Positions 43,236 to 52,700 of a stretch of DNA of 64,000 bases are shown here, in pieces (positions within the stretch are counted from its first letter, which is position 1; each line of letters begins with the position of its first letter). Origin of the DNA: DATFNV01 sp963827935 (GTDB lineage: Bacteria > Planctomycetota > Planctomycetia > Gemmatales > Gemmataceae); the NCBI GenBank assembly GCA_963827935.1, contig CAWHCN010000018.1, forward strand, positions 310,001-374,000, read 5' to 3'. A program made the translations under genes and the position numbers. The notes beneath the pieces were generated by a model. The model saw nothing but the letters and a program-made list of their open reading frames with translations, did no database searches and was not told the origin of the DNA.

Positions 43236-44426
43236 TCATTCCACCCGGCAAAACACCGCCTTCAGATCGCGCCCTTCCGGGGCCGAGAGCTGGAACGGAT
43301 GATCCTCCCCGGCTCCGTCGATATGGAGGATCTGAAGCGCTCGCCCCGCCTGCCAGGCGGCCCGGCGCAGCGATTCCAGGAAGTCCGCTTCGCTCACCAG
43401 GCCGGTACACGAACAGGTCAGAAAGATGCCGCCCGGGGCGACCGCTCCCAGGGCCAGCCGGTTCATGTCGAAATAGCGCTTCAGGGCAAAGCCGATCTCC
43501 TCGCGATCCCGCGTCTGCTTGGCCGGATCGAGAACGACCACGTCGAACTGCTGGCCGCTTGGCCGGATGTCGCGCAGCCAGGCAAACAGGTCGGCCTGAA
43601 GGAAGCGGACACGGGCCTGGTTGAGGTTGGCGTTCTGCTTCGCCAGGGCGATCACTTCCTCGTCGATGTCCACGCCGACCACGTCCTCGGCGCCGCCCAG
43701 AGCCTTGGCATAAACGGCGAAACCGCCGGTGTTGCAGCAGAGGTCGAGAACGCGCTTCCCCGAGCAGAATGCGGCCAGCCGCCGGCGGTTGTCGCGCTGG
43801 TCGAGGAAGAAGCCGGTCTTGTGCTTGCTCCCCGGTGCCACCCGGAAGCGGACCCCGTGCTCGGTGATGACCCCAGGCGGCGGCGGTTCCGGGGGACGGC
43901 AATCGAACGATTCTTGCTTCTGGACATGCTCTTCGGCGAACCAGTAGAATCGAGCGTCCGGGTAATGGCCGGCCAGGATCGTTTGGATCGCACCACAAAA
44001 GCGGTACATGCCGGCGGCAAAGAACTCCAGGACGATGGTCGAGCCGAAGCGATCGACCACCAGGCCGCTCAGCGCGTCGCCTTCGGAATGGACCAGGCGG
44101 TAGGCATCGGTGACGGCGTCGAGGCGAAGCCAGTCGCGCCGCAATCCGATGGCTCGGGTCAGCCGGCGCTGGAAGAAGGCCTCGTCGATTGCCTCGGCCG
44201 GATCGGCGGTGAGGATGCGGAGGGCGATGCGGGAGTGGCCGTTGTAAAGGCCGCGCCCAGCCCACTGGCCGTCGCGGTCGATCACGTCCACCACGCTGCC
44301 GGCAGGCAAGCGCGTGGCCGGCCGCTCCACCATCTTCTGAAAGACCCACGGGTGCGAGGAACGGCGGACGATTTTCAACCGCACTTGCGGAAGGGCGGCG
44401 ACGGGCGCGTCGGGCAGAGAAGACAT
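43236..44426 (-). CDS. RlmI-type class I SAM-dependent rRNA methyltransferase
   Basis: 396 residues. The N-terminal PUA-like domain (SSHPWVFQKMVERPATRLPA, WAGRGLYNGHSRIALRIL) and an EEHV-type middle domain precede the methyltransferase. There KTGFFLDQRDNRRRLAAF, KRVLDLCCNTGGFAVYAKAL (SAM motif I), DVVGVDIDEEVIALAKQNAN, VVLDPAKQTRDREEIGFALK (motif IV) and FLTCSCTGLVSEADFLESLR are visible. The cysteines in LTCSC fit the catalytic position of 5-methylcytosine enzymes such as RlmI. ATG 44424-44426 is chosen because it starts the PUA domain; upstream bases are repeat sequence. Confidence 0.9.
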   Translation of the reverse strand: MSSLPDAPVAALPQVRLKIVRRSSHPWVFQKMVERPATRLPAGSVVDVIDRDGQWAGRGLYNGHSRIALRILTADPAEAIDEAFFQRRLTRAIGLRRDWLRLDAVTDAYRLVHSEGDALSGLVVDRFGSTIVLEFFAAGMYRFCGAIQTILAGHYPDARFYWFAEEHVQKQESFDCRPPEPPPPGVITEHGVRFRVAPGSKHKTGFFLDQRDNRRRLAAFCSGKRVLDLCCNTGGFAVYAKALGGAEDVVGVDIDEEVIALAKQNANLNQARVRFLQADLFAWLRDIRPSGQQFDVVVLDPAKQTRDREEIGFALKRYFDMNRLALGAVAPGGIFLTCSCTGLVSEADFLESLRRAAWQAGRALQILHIDGAGEDHPFQLSAPEGRDLKAVFCRVE

Positions 44427-44462
44427 GGGATTTTCGATTTGGCTCACCGGGTCGGGCGGGGT

Positions 44463-44585
44463 GTATCTACCGGGCCCGCTGGGGCGAACCGGCTGCGTAC
44501 TGGGCCCGCTGGGGCGAACCGGCTGCGTAAGCTGCCGGGTGGCGGCCCAAACCCGGCAGCTTACGCAGCCGGTTCGCCGGGACTC
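44463..44585. repeat. CCGGCAGCTTACG palindrome cluster
   Basis: Two units in one orientation (GGCGAACCGGCTGCGTA), the first cut short, are followed by one in the other (AACCCGGCAGCTTACGCAGC). It lies between divergent genes, upstream of both the methyltransferase and the secreted paralogs. Confidence 0.8.
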
Positions 44586-44698
44586 CGCGCTGGGCGGTCC
44601 GGCCACCCCATTATATACGGTAGCCCGCCCCATCCGCGGGACAGGCTGGCTCGTCTTTAATAGGTAATCTGCATCGCCATTTTCGAGGGCAAACTATC

Positions 44699-45576
44699 AT
44701 GACACGCACTCTCCTGGCCGGGCTGGTCGCTTCGGCTCTGCTGGCCGTGCTGGCGGGTTCATCGGCCGCCCAGGCCCGCGCCCTGGCCATTCGGCTGTCG
44801 CCGATCCCCGAACGGGTGGCCACAGCCGCCGCCGTCGTCGTCGGCAAGGTCACTGGCATCGAAGACAAGCCTGTGAGTGCCGAGGCCTTCCCCGGCGCCA
44901 AGGAAAAGTCCGAATTCAACGTGGCCATCGTCAAGGTCCAGGATGATCTGCTGGGGGCCAAGGGGCTGACGCACATCAAGATCGGCTTCATCAAGCCGCC
45001 TGAGGGCAAGCCAATCATCCGGCCCGGCGGCTACCGTCCGCCGCAGCCCCAGGTCGATCAGGAAGGCTGCTTCTTCCTGACCAAGCACCCGACCGAGTCG
45101 TTTTACCTGCTCCAAGGCTTCAACAGCGTCATTAACAAGACCGGCAACGGCAATTTCGCCAAGGAGATGGAGCGGGTGAAGGAATGCGCCAAGCTGATGG
45201 CCGACCCGAAGGCCGGCCTCAAGGCGAAGGATGCCGACGCGCGGGCGCTGACGGCCGCCATGCTCGTGGTCCGCTACAGTACGCCTCAACCCGGCCAGAC
45301 CAAGCGCGAAGCTATCGGTGCCGAGGAGAGCAAGCAAATCCTGATGGCCCTGGCCGACGGCGACTGGACCAAGAAATTCTCGCTGGCCGATCTGCCCCCG
45401 TCGGCTGCCTTCGGCCGGCTCGCCCTGACCGAGAAGGACGGCTGGACCTGGAAGCCGGCCCCCGGCGCCCCGCGACCGCCTATGACGATGCGGCCAGGGC
45501 GTGGCTGAAAGAACACGCCGAAAACTACCGCATCCAGCGCTTCGTCAGCGACAGGGACGAGAAAAAGGACAAGTAG
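44699..45576 (+). CDS. Secreted protein of unknown function, paralog 1 (one frame break)
   Basis: About 292 residues. The signal peptide is LLAGLVASALLAVLAGSSAA. The mature part begins with RVATAAAVVVGKVTGIEDKP and contains EFNVAIVKVQDDLLGAKGLT, HIKIGFIKPP and VDQEGCFFLTKHPTESFYLL. The frame breaks near 45475, where one base of CCCCG is missing. The right frame continues ATAYDDAARAWLKEHAENYR to IQRFVSDRDEKKDK, which matches the end of the next gene. The paralog at 45639-46529 shares the layout throughout. The family is unknown to me; the VGKVT...VQD strand pattern recalls small beta-barrel domains. Confidence 0.75.
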
Positions 45577-45584
45577 ACATCCCG

Positions 45585-45615
45585 TTTAGCCGCCGCCCAG
45601 CGGGCGGCGGCTAAA
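45585..45615. repeat. TTTAGCCGC palindrome
   Basis: TTTAGCCGCCGCCC pairs with GGGCGGCGGCTAAA, almost the same as 34149-34179. It separates the two secreted paralogs. Confidence 0.85.
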
Positions 45616-45638
45616 CCTGTTCATGAGGGGTAATTCGT

Positions 45639-46529
45639 ATGTCCCGTTTGTTATCGCGCCGCCTGCCCTGGGTGGTCGGGTTGGCCCTGCTCCTGGTCGG
45701 CCTGCCGGCCTCGGCGATGATGATCGCCCCGGCGCCCGTTCCCCAGCGTGTGGCCCAGGCCGATGTTGTCGTCATCGGCAAGGTCACGGCCATCGAGGAG
45801 AAGCCTGTCCTGGCGACTGCGGCGCCGGGCGTCAAGGAAAAGACGGAGTACCACGTCGCCATCATCAAGGTCCAGGACGCGCTGCTGGGCGCCAAGGGGC
45901 TGACGCACATCAAGGTCGGATTCATCATCCCTCCGCCGGCTCCGCCGGTGAAGCCGGGCGGCCCCGTCCTCCTGATCAAGCGCCGTCCCACCGTGAAATT
46001 CAACGTCGATCAGGAGGTCTGCGTCTTCCTGAAGCGGCACCATGACGGCGATTTCTACGTGGCGGCGGCTTACTTCGATGTCATCGACAAGAAGAACGCC
46101 AACTTCGAGAAGGACGTGGAGCAGGCGAAGAAAGCGGCCAAGGTGCTGGCCGATCCGATGGCCAGCCTGAAATCCAAAAGCGCCGACGAGCGCACTTTTA
46201 CCGCCTGCCTGCTCGTCAGTCGTTACCGCGCCTGGCGCAGGCCGAACGCCAAGACCGAGTCGATCGAGGCCGACGAGAGCAAACTGATCCTGACGGCACT
46301 GGCTGACGCCGACTTCGCCAAGCCGATCGCGCCGAACACCGTGATGCCGCGGACGGCGTTTGCCCAGCTCAACCTGACGGACAAGGACGGCTGGGTCTGG
46401 AAGCCGGCCCCAAATACGCCGGCCACGGCCTACGGCGAGGCCGCCAAGCGCTGGCTCAAGGAGCATGCGGACACCTACCGCATTCAGCGCTTTGTGGATG
46501 CGAAGAAGGATGACACGAAGGAGAAGTAA
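45639..46529 (+). CDS. Secreted protein of unknown function, paralog 2
   Basis: 296 residues. The signal peptide is LPWVVGLALLLVGLPASAMM. RVAQADVVVIGKVTAIEEKP, EYHVAIIKVQDALLGAKGLT, HIKVGFIIPPPAPPVKPG, VDQEVCVFLKRHHDGDFYVA and LNLTDKDGWVWKPAPNTPAT match the gene before it, as does the ending RWLKEHADTYRIQRFVDAKK. The two arose by tandem duplication. This copy reads through without a break and therefore confirms the joined frame of copy 1. The lysine-rich tail suggests a soluble periplasmic protein. Confidence 0.78.
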   Translation: MSRLLSRRLPWVVGLALLLVGLPASAMMIAPAPVPQRVAQADVVVIGKVTAIEEKPVLATAAPGVKEKTEYHVAIIKVQDALLGAKGLTHIKVGFIIPPPAPPVKPGGPVLLIKRRPTVKFNVDQEVCVFLKRHHDGDFYVAAAYFDVIDKKNANFEKDVEQAKKAAKVLADPMASLKSKSADERTFTACLLVSRYRAWRRPNAKTESIEADESKLILTALADADFAKPIAPNTVMPRTAFAQLNLTDKDGWVWKPAPNTPATAYGEAAKRWLKEHADTYRIQRFVDAKKDDTKEK

Positions 46530-46555
46530 GACTTCCGGCGGGCCTGGTCGGCTAG

Positions 46556-46680
46556 CCAAGTTCTGTGCCAAGCGGTGGGGTTCTGTGCCACCCTTGGCAC
46601 AGAACTTTTTTGGGCCATCCGGGGATCGCGTGCAGCAGTCCTTGAGAATGTCGACATTGCGGGACCGTCTCAGACCCGGA
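46556..46680. repeat. Dispersed element with TTCTGTGCCA arms, copy 2
   Basis: AGTTCTGTGCCAA, then GTTCTGTGCCA/TGGCACAGAAC with a 3-base loop, then the TTGAGAATGTCGACATTGCG stretch related to copy 1 at 3637-3751. It lies in the 524-base gap before the YugP-type gene, which holds no gene I can see. Confidence 0.6.
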
Positions 46681-46802
46681 TAACTCGCGCGGACAGTTTC
46701 CCAGGCCCCGGCGTGAAGGCTCCAAATCGCGGGTCGCTCCGCGAACCTGGTCGAGGAGACCAAGGGCGCAGCGGGTTTCCCCGCCAACCATTTGGACCTA
46801 AA

Positions 46803-46925
46803 CTCGCCGGGAATTATGTTCAACCTGGCGCCCGCGCCGCAATCCCTTGGCAAATAACGACATGGGCCTTCACATTTCAGCGCCAGGCGCCAGGTTGAAC
46901 ATAATTCCGATGTGTGCAGACACAG
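46803..46925. repeat. TTCAACCTGGCG element, copy B, with 20-bp perfect inverted ends
   Basis: AATTATGTTCAACCTGGCGC (46812-46831) and its exact complement (46887-46906) bound a 55-base centre containing AAATAACGACATG. The whole matches copy A at 24383-24517 over about 110 bases. Translated on the minus strand both give similar peptides (CRYLP.xCG.xARLN), which is a repeat artefact and not a gene. Confidence 0.8.
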
Positions 46926-47053
46926 GGCAGGCAGCTTTGCGGTGCCGCTACCGGGCCAACCGGCGCAAACCGCCGGCCGGTCCGCGCTATAATAGGGAAG
47001 AGACCTGATAAGCACCCCTCGACCCCGGGCGAAGCGGTCCGGAGGAGCCGATC

Positions 47054-47764
47054 ATGTTTTTCGACCCGCTGTACCTGCTGTTCGCCCTTCCCGCGATGCT
47101 GCTGGCCCTGTGGGCCCAGTACCGCGTCCGCAGTGCCTACGCCGAGGCCAGCCGGCTGCGTCCCGCCAGCGGGCTGAGCGGCTCCGAGGCGGCCGAGGCC
47201 GTCCTGCGCCACGGCCACGTCCCCGATACCGTGCAAATCGAACAGGTGCAGGGGACCATGACCGATCACTACGATCCGCGGGCCAAGGTGCTGCGGCTGA
47301 GCCCGGAGGTTTACGCCGGCCGTTCGCTTGCTGCCCTTGGGATCGCGGCCCACGAGTCGGGGCATGCCATGCAAGATGCCCAGCACTATCCGCTCTTGGC
47401 GCTCCGCAACGGACTGGTGCCGCTGGCCTCGTTTGGCGGCGGACTGGCCTGGATCATCATCATCGCCGGCTTCCTGCTGTCGAGCCTCAACCAGGCGCTC
47501 GGCGGATCGCTGGTGCTGGTGGGCATCGGGGCCTTTTCGCTGGTGGTGATCTTCCAGCTCGTCAATCTGCCCGTGGAGTTCGACGCCAGCCGCCGCGCGC
47601 GGATCGCCCTGATCGACGGCGGGCTCATCACGCAGGATGAGGACGCGTACGTCAAGAAGGTGCTGGACGCGGCGGCGCTGACGTACGTGGCGGCCACGCT
47701 GTCCAGCGTGATGACGCTGCTGTACTTCCTGGTGCGAAGTGGCTTGCTGGGGGGACGGCGGTAA
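47054..47764 (+). CDS. YugP-type membrane zinc metallopeptidase
   Basis: 236 residues. It has an N-terminal membrane span (FFDPLYLLFALPAMLLALWA), a family region GLSGSEAAEAVLRHGHVPDT and VLRLSPEVYAGRSLAALGIA, then the zinc motif AAHESGHAMQDAQHYP (HExxH near residue 105). Two more spans follow (LAWIIIIAGFLLSSLNQAL, LVLVGIGAFSLVVIFQLVNL), and NLPVEFDASRRAR holds the third metal ligand. The physiological substrate of YugP proteins is unknown. GGAGGAG lies 7 bases before the ATG. Monocistronic. Confidence 0.92.
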   Translation: MFFDPLYLLFALPAMLLALWAQYRVRSAYAEASRLRPASGLSGSEAAEAVLRHGHVPDTVQIEQVQGTMTDHYDPRAKVLRLSPEVYAGRSLAALGIAAHESGHAMQDAQHYPLLALRNGLVPLASFGGGLAWIIIIAGFLLSSLNQALGGSLVLVGIGAFSLVVIFQLVNLPVEFDASRRARIALIDGGLITQDEDAYVKKVLDAAALTYVAATLSSVMTLLYFLVRSGLLGGRR

Positions 47765-47812
47765 CTTAGCCGCTTGCGGCTTCGCAAGCCCTGCGAAACC
47801 GCAAGCGGCCCC
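47764..47812. repeat. Degenerate TTAGCCGC palindrome
   Basis: TTAGCCGCTTGCGGCTTCGC faces GCGAAACCGCAAGCGGC between the converging YugP and PQQ genes. It may terminate both transcripts. Confidence 0.6.
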
Positions 47813-49158
47813 TACTCGATGCAATACAGGTACTTCTCCCCTCGCAAGAATAGCTGTTTCCCCACCACCACGGGCGACGCATCCACCGGGTCGTTGAGGC
47901 GGTTCGTCGCCAGCACCTCCAGCTTGTCTCCCTGCTTGAGCACCAGGGTCGTCCCTTCGCGATCGACGATGGTGACGCGCCCGGCCGCCGCCACCGGCGA
48001 GGCGTAGAGCGTTTTCAGCCCCGGCAGCGGTTCGCGGTCGAGGATCGCCTTGCCCGTCCTGGCATCGAGGATGGTTAACAGGTTGCTGTTCGTCTCGGTG
48101 AACCAGAGGCGGTCGCCGACCAGGAGCGGGCTGGGAACGTAAGGTGTCCCCTTGTCGTAGCGCCACAGAACCTTGCCGGTGTCGGTGATATCGCCGCTGC
48201 CGTCGAGGGCCAGGGCGGCGGCGGCCGAGCCCCGGTAGCCGCTCATCACGTACACCACGTCCCGCCCGGCCACCAGCGAAGGGATGGCGTTGACCGTCAT
48301 CCCCCGAAAGCGCCATAGCTCCTTGCCCGTTTCCAGATCGTAGCTGCGTACCCGGTCCGCGGCGTCGGGGAGGTTGGTGCCGGCGTTGACAATGACCTGC
48401 CACTTGCCGGCGTGCTCGACCACCAGCGGCGTGTTCCACAACGTCTTCTCGGCCCGCTCCGCCTGCCACTTCGTCTTGCCGGTTTTCTTATCGAGGCAGA
48501 TGAGGGCGGAGTCGGCCTCCTGGTCCCAGTTGAGGAGCAGCGAATCGCCGTGGAGGACGGGCGTGACGGCCTCGCCCCAGCCGAGGCGGGTGTTCAGCCG
48601 GCCCAGGTCGCGCTGCCATTGCAGCTTGCCGGCCAGGTCGTAGCAGTAGATGCCGAACGAGCCGAAGGAGACGTAGAGGAACCGGCCGTCGGTGGTGGGC
48701 GAGCCGGCGGCGTAGGAATGCGTCGGATGGTGCCCTTCGTGCGGAACCTTCTCGGCCGCCGTCTGCTTCCAGCGCAGCTTGCCGGTGGCACGGTCGAAGC
48801 TGAGGACAACGAACTGGTAGTAGTTCGGCGGGGCGTCGGTCTTCTTCTCGAATTTCGGATCGCTTTTCGGCAGATCGGCCGCGGTCACCGCACGCTCGGT
48901 CTTGAGCGCCGTCACCACGAACACCTGGTCCCCCCAGACGATGGGCGTGGCGCTGCCTCGACCGGGCAGCTCCGCCTTCCAGCGGACGTGCGTCTGTGCG
49001 TCCCAGGAGATCGGCGGATCGCCGTGCGGGGCCGTCCCATTGGCCAACGGGCCGCGCCAGGCGGGCCAGTTGTCCAGGGCCGACGGTTCCCCAGCCGAAG
49101 CGGGTGGCCTGGCCAGGCAGGCGACAAGGGCGATCGCTGATAACCATTTCCTGGTCAT
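47812..49158 (-). CDS. Secreted PQQ-like beta-propeller protein
   Basis: 448 residues. The signal peptide is KWLSAIALVACLARPPASAG. NWPAWRGPLANGTAPHGDPP and HVRWKAELPGRGSATPIVWG are typical of planctomycete outer-membrane-assembly-like propellers. Blade motifs repeat as LSFDRATGKLRWKQ, CYDLAGKLQWQRDLG, CLDKKTGKTKWQAERAE and SYDLETGKELWRFRG. No PQQ-binding residues of dehydrogenases are evident, so it is more likely a structural or binding protein than an alcohol dehydrogenase. ATG 49158 starts the signal peptide. The protein ends GKQLFLRGEKYLYCIE. Confidence 0.88.
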   Translation of the reverse strand: MTRKWLSAIALVACLARPPASAGEPSALDNWPAWRGPLANGTAPHGDPPISWDAQTHVRWKAELPGRGSATPIVWGDQVFVVTALKTERAVTAADLPKSDPKFEKKTDAPPNYYQFVVLSFDRATGKLRWKQTAAEKVPHEGHHPTHSYAAGSPTTDGRFLYVSFGSFGIYCYDLAGKLQWQRDLGRLNTRLGWGEAVTPVLHGDSLLLNWDQEADSALICLDKKTGKTKWQAERAEKTLWNTPLVVEHAGKWQVIVNAGTNLPDAADRVRSYDLETGKELWRFRGMTVNAIPSLVAGRDVVYVMSGYRGSAAAALALDGSGDITDTGKVLWRYDKGTPYVPSPLLVGDRLWFTETNSNLLTILDARTGKAILDREPLPGLKTLYASPVAAAGRVTIVDREGTTLVLKQGDKLEVLATNRLNDPVDASPVVVGKQLFLRGEKYLYCIE

Positions 49159-49209
49159 AAGATGAGTCCCGTGTCCCCTACTGATAGCTGCGCCGAGAGG
49201 TCTCCCCTC

Positions 49210-49327
49210 GTTATGGCACGGTCTCCTGACCGTGCCACCCGGTCTGACCGGAGGTCTCCACGCATCCATCGCGGATTCCGGAGACCTTCGGTCAGGCCGG
49301 GCGGCACGGTCAGGAGGCCGTGCCACA
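49210..49327. repeat. Long imperfect palindrome TGGCACGGTCTCCTGACCGT
   Basis: A 46-base arm pairs with its complement with about five mismatches around a 25-base centre. Each arm itself contains the hairpin GGCACGGT/ACCGTGCC. It lies in the gap between the pseudopilin operon end and the PQQ gene. Confidence 0.8.
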
Positions 49328-49400
49328 ACGGCGCGGGGTGGAACCGGCGTCCCGCCGGTCCCACCGGAGTCATTCCTGGACGAGTCCTAACAACCTCCGC

Positions 49401-49742
49401 TCACTCCAGAATCCCATACGCCGCGATGATGCCGCCATAGCTGGGATTGTTGACGGTAAACGTCGGCTGGGGGCCGGGGTTGCCGGGGATGGTGAGCGGT
49501 GAATTGTTGTTGTGCAGTTTCTGGAACGTGGCCGTGATCCAGAAGATCGTCTGACCTTGGTTGTTGGGCGGCAGGTTGGGAACGGCTGTCGGCGCCGACA
49601 CCAGCACCGTTTCTTCGTTCGGCGTGCCGTTGTCGATCACCACTGTCGTCGGCGGACCGTTGACGATTGACGGCTGCACGCCCGAGACGGTCGGCGGCTG
49701 CATGATCCCCGGCATTTGCCACGGCATGTTGTAACGCCCCAC
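49401..49742 (-). CDS. Small Asn/Pro-rich protein at the end of the pseudopilin operon
   Basis: 113 residues, not recognised. It is rich in Asn, Pro, Thr and Val, with GQTIFWITATFQKLHNNNSP, PGPQPTFTVNNPSYGGIIAA and an end YGILE. The GTG at 49740-49742 lies 8 bases after the stop of the GspK-like gene; ATG 49727 is an alternative. It has neither a signal peptide nor a pilin helix, so how it would be exported is unclear. Its composition resembles the end of the GspK-like protein, and it may be a detached part of it. Confidence 0.5.
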   Translation of the reverse strand: MGRYNMPWQMPGIMQPPTVSGVQPSIVNGPPTTVVIDNGTPNEETVLVSAPTAVPNLPPNNQGQTIFWITATFQKLHNNNSPLTIPGNPGPQPTFTVNNPSYGGIIAAYGILE

Positions 49743-49750
49743 CGTGCCGT

Positions 49751-52700
49751 TCAGCGCACCACCCAGATGGTGATCGGCTGATTGACGATCGAGACGTTAT
49801 TGACGGTCGTCGTCACCTGCGGGGCAATCACCAGCCGCGACCGGTCGATGACGGTGAAGAAGCGCTGGCGGATGTTGGTGTTGGTGCTGGCCCCCAGCTC
49901 GGCCCCCAATTTCACCGGCCGCACCGTGTCGTCCACCACTTGGAAGTAGCCCACGGTACACCAGACGGCGAAGACGTTGCTGCGCGTGGTGATGTGGCCG
50001 TAGATCTTGCGCATCAACTCGGTCTGCTGGGGCGTCGGCGGGACCGTGGTGCCGCCGGTCGGGTCGAACAGCCGCTGCCCGTTGGCGCCGGTCCCACTCA
50101 GCGAGCGCAGGATCGTGTCCTCGATGCCGCGCGTCGCGGGCGGATTCGTGCCATCCTCGTACACCGACTGGGGATCGGCGTTGTTCCCGGTGCCGGGCGT
50201 GTTGCCGATGCCCATGCTCTGGAACGGCCGGTCGTGGCCGCTGATCTGCGGCGGCAGCCCTGCGGGTGGATTCGAATACCACGGGCTCCGCAGGTTGAGG
50301 AGGCTCTGATAGATGGCATCCACTTGCTGATTCGGATTTCCATTGACGTAAAATGTGTTCGCCTGCTGGGCATCGCACAGGGCGCGCAGAACCTCCTTGT
50401 CCCAGATGCCGTTGATGTTCATCATCCCCGGAATGCGGCCGCCGTTGGAGACGCCGGTCGTGCGGTCCTTGGTCGTGAGGAATTCGAGGGCGCGATACAG
50501 GCGGTTGGTCTCGTCGAACCAGTTCACCTGGTGGTTGTAGGCGATGGTTAGCCCGTTGGCGCCCGGCTGCGTCACCACGAAGGAGTGAGTGAGGTCCCAC
50601 ACCTGCCGGCCGGACACGTGCAACAAGTCGAGAGGGCTCACCAGTTGGCGGTCCAGGTGCATCAGCCAGTTGTACGACTGGTTTGGCGTATTCGCTACCA
50701 GCCCGTTATCGAAGCCGAAGGTGTCGCTGGTGGCCGGCGTCATCGGGGCGACGGCGGTGACGGTCTCGCTCTGCACCTGGGTCGGATGGGCGGCATAAGG
50801 CTGGTATTTCGCCTGCGATTTGTAGGAATTGGCGGTGCTCTGCGGCACCACGCCCTTCGGGTTCGCCTGCAGCGCGCCCTGCTGCGGCAGCACGCCCCCG
50901 CCGATGTAATCGACCGTGATGTACGGGTTGGCAACGGGATCGTTCGGAATGTGCGGGTTCATCAGGCGGCGCAGCAGCACGTTGACGCCGTTGGTCGCAT
51001 CGTTGGGGCTCCAGTTGCCCTTGGCGTCGAAGTTGACCGTGTACGACATGTTCCCGGTCGTCAGCATGGGCGTGCCGGCGGGGACCACGGCGGTGCCGCC
51101 GTTGGCCTTCGGCGCAATGGTGCCGTGCGCGTCGGGGCCCGGGCCGACCAGGAAGTACGCCGGGTTGGACACCTGGGCGGTCGCCGGCCCCCCGATCACC
51201 GCGGGCACGTTCTTTTGCGGGTTCGCATCGATGGTGGCGATGCTCCCCGCGCCGGGGCTGAAATCGGTCTGTGTCCGCACGTTGTTGGGCGTGCCCAGGA
51301 TGGCGTCGTTGTTGAACGGCGTCCCGGTCGGCGTGACGGCCAGGCCGGTGGCGTTGGGCACGTTGGGCAGCGGATTGATGTTGTTATCGGAAACCACCAC
51401 GATGTACGGGGCAAACGGGTTGCCGGTGTTGTTGGCCGGCGTCGGCGTGTAGAGCGGCACCGCCGCGCTGTCCTGCCCCTGCGTCCCCGCGTTGGCCGCC
51501 GGGGTCGGAATCAGATTGACCAACTCGACGAAAATGTTGACCGTGGCCTTGCCGGGGTTCATCGGCGGCGGCTTGTACTCGGCCAACACCTCGTTGAGCA
51601 GCACCTTGGGCAGTTCGGTGCCGAAGACCCAGTAGGTCAGGTTCCCTTCCGCCGGCGTGCCGATGCTGTTGGCGTTGTTGACGTTGGCTGGCAGCAGCCC
51701 GTCGCCGGTGGTGTAGAAATTGAAGGGCGTGCTGATTTCGTCCTCGTCGATGTAATCGACGATGTTGACGGCCAGCTGGGCCAGCCAGCGACGCGAGGCC
51801 AGTTCCTGGGGCGTCGGCGTCTGCGGAGTCAGCACCGCCGGCACACCGGTCACCAGCAGCAAGCGGCGATAAATGTCGTTGGCCAGCTTCTGGCGATCGG
51901 CCTGCGCCTGCTGGGCCTGGGCCAGGATGTTGGGACTGTTCGGCCAGCCGTCGAAGCGGTCGTAGGGCTGCAAGAGCTGGTTGGGGTTGTTCTGCGGATC
52001 CACCTGCATGGGGTTGGAATTGTAGGTGACCAGCGAGGTGCCGCTCCCCTGGTGTGGGTAGGGCGACAGGAAGCGGTTCAGGTTCACCTTGGTCAGCGAC
52101 AGGTCCACCGCCCGCCGCCAGTCGATGGTGGTGTTGATGGTGCCGGGCGGATTGGGCGGCAGGAGGTACTGGGCCCCGTTCACGCTGAAATCGCTGTTGT
52201 TCGGCACTCCGGTGACCGGGGGATTCGCGGCCGGATTCGTAACGCGATTTGTCAGCGGCGGAAACGCCACGGCCGATCCAATCGGCGGCTTGCCAATGGA
52301 GGTCTGGCCCTGGCCGGCATTCGCGCCGACGCCCGTGCCGTAGCCGTAGAAGCCGCTGTAACTGACCGCGGTGGTGTCCCACAGCCACGGCGTCAGCGCC
52401 GGGCGGTTCAGGTGGTAGCTGTCGGTGGTGATCATCCACGGAATGCGGGCGCTGCTCATGTTATTCGGGAGCAGCCGGCCCAGCGGGCAATTGAGGTTGA
52501 TGCTGCCCAGGACGCTCTTGTTGTAAAGGCTGGCGAGGTTGCTGGCCGGGAAGCGGGTATTGGTGCTGTTCGGATAAAGCGGCAGGCCGGGCCAGACCGG
52601 ATCGTAGAGCAGCGGGTGGTTGGTGCGTTCCACCTGCGAGCCGTTGCCGTAGCCGGCGGGGAAGGTTGGGAAGCAGGACGTGCCGAGGACATAGCTGATG

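Noticed and set aside
45651..47015. A 454-codon minus-strand frame ending in peptides similar to those at 24162-24641
   Set aside because: The similarity comes from the two miniature repeat elements, and most of the frame is antisense to the secreted paralog.
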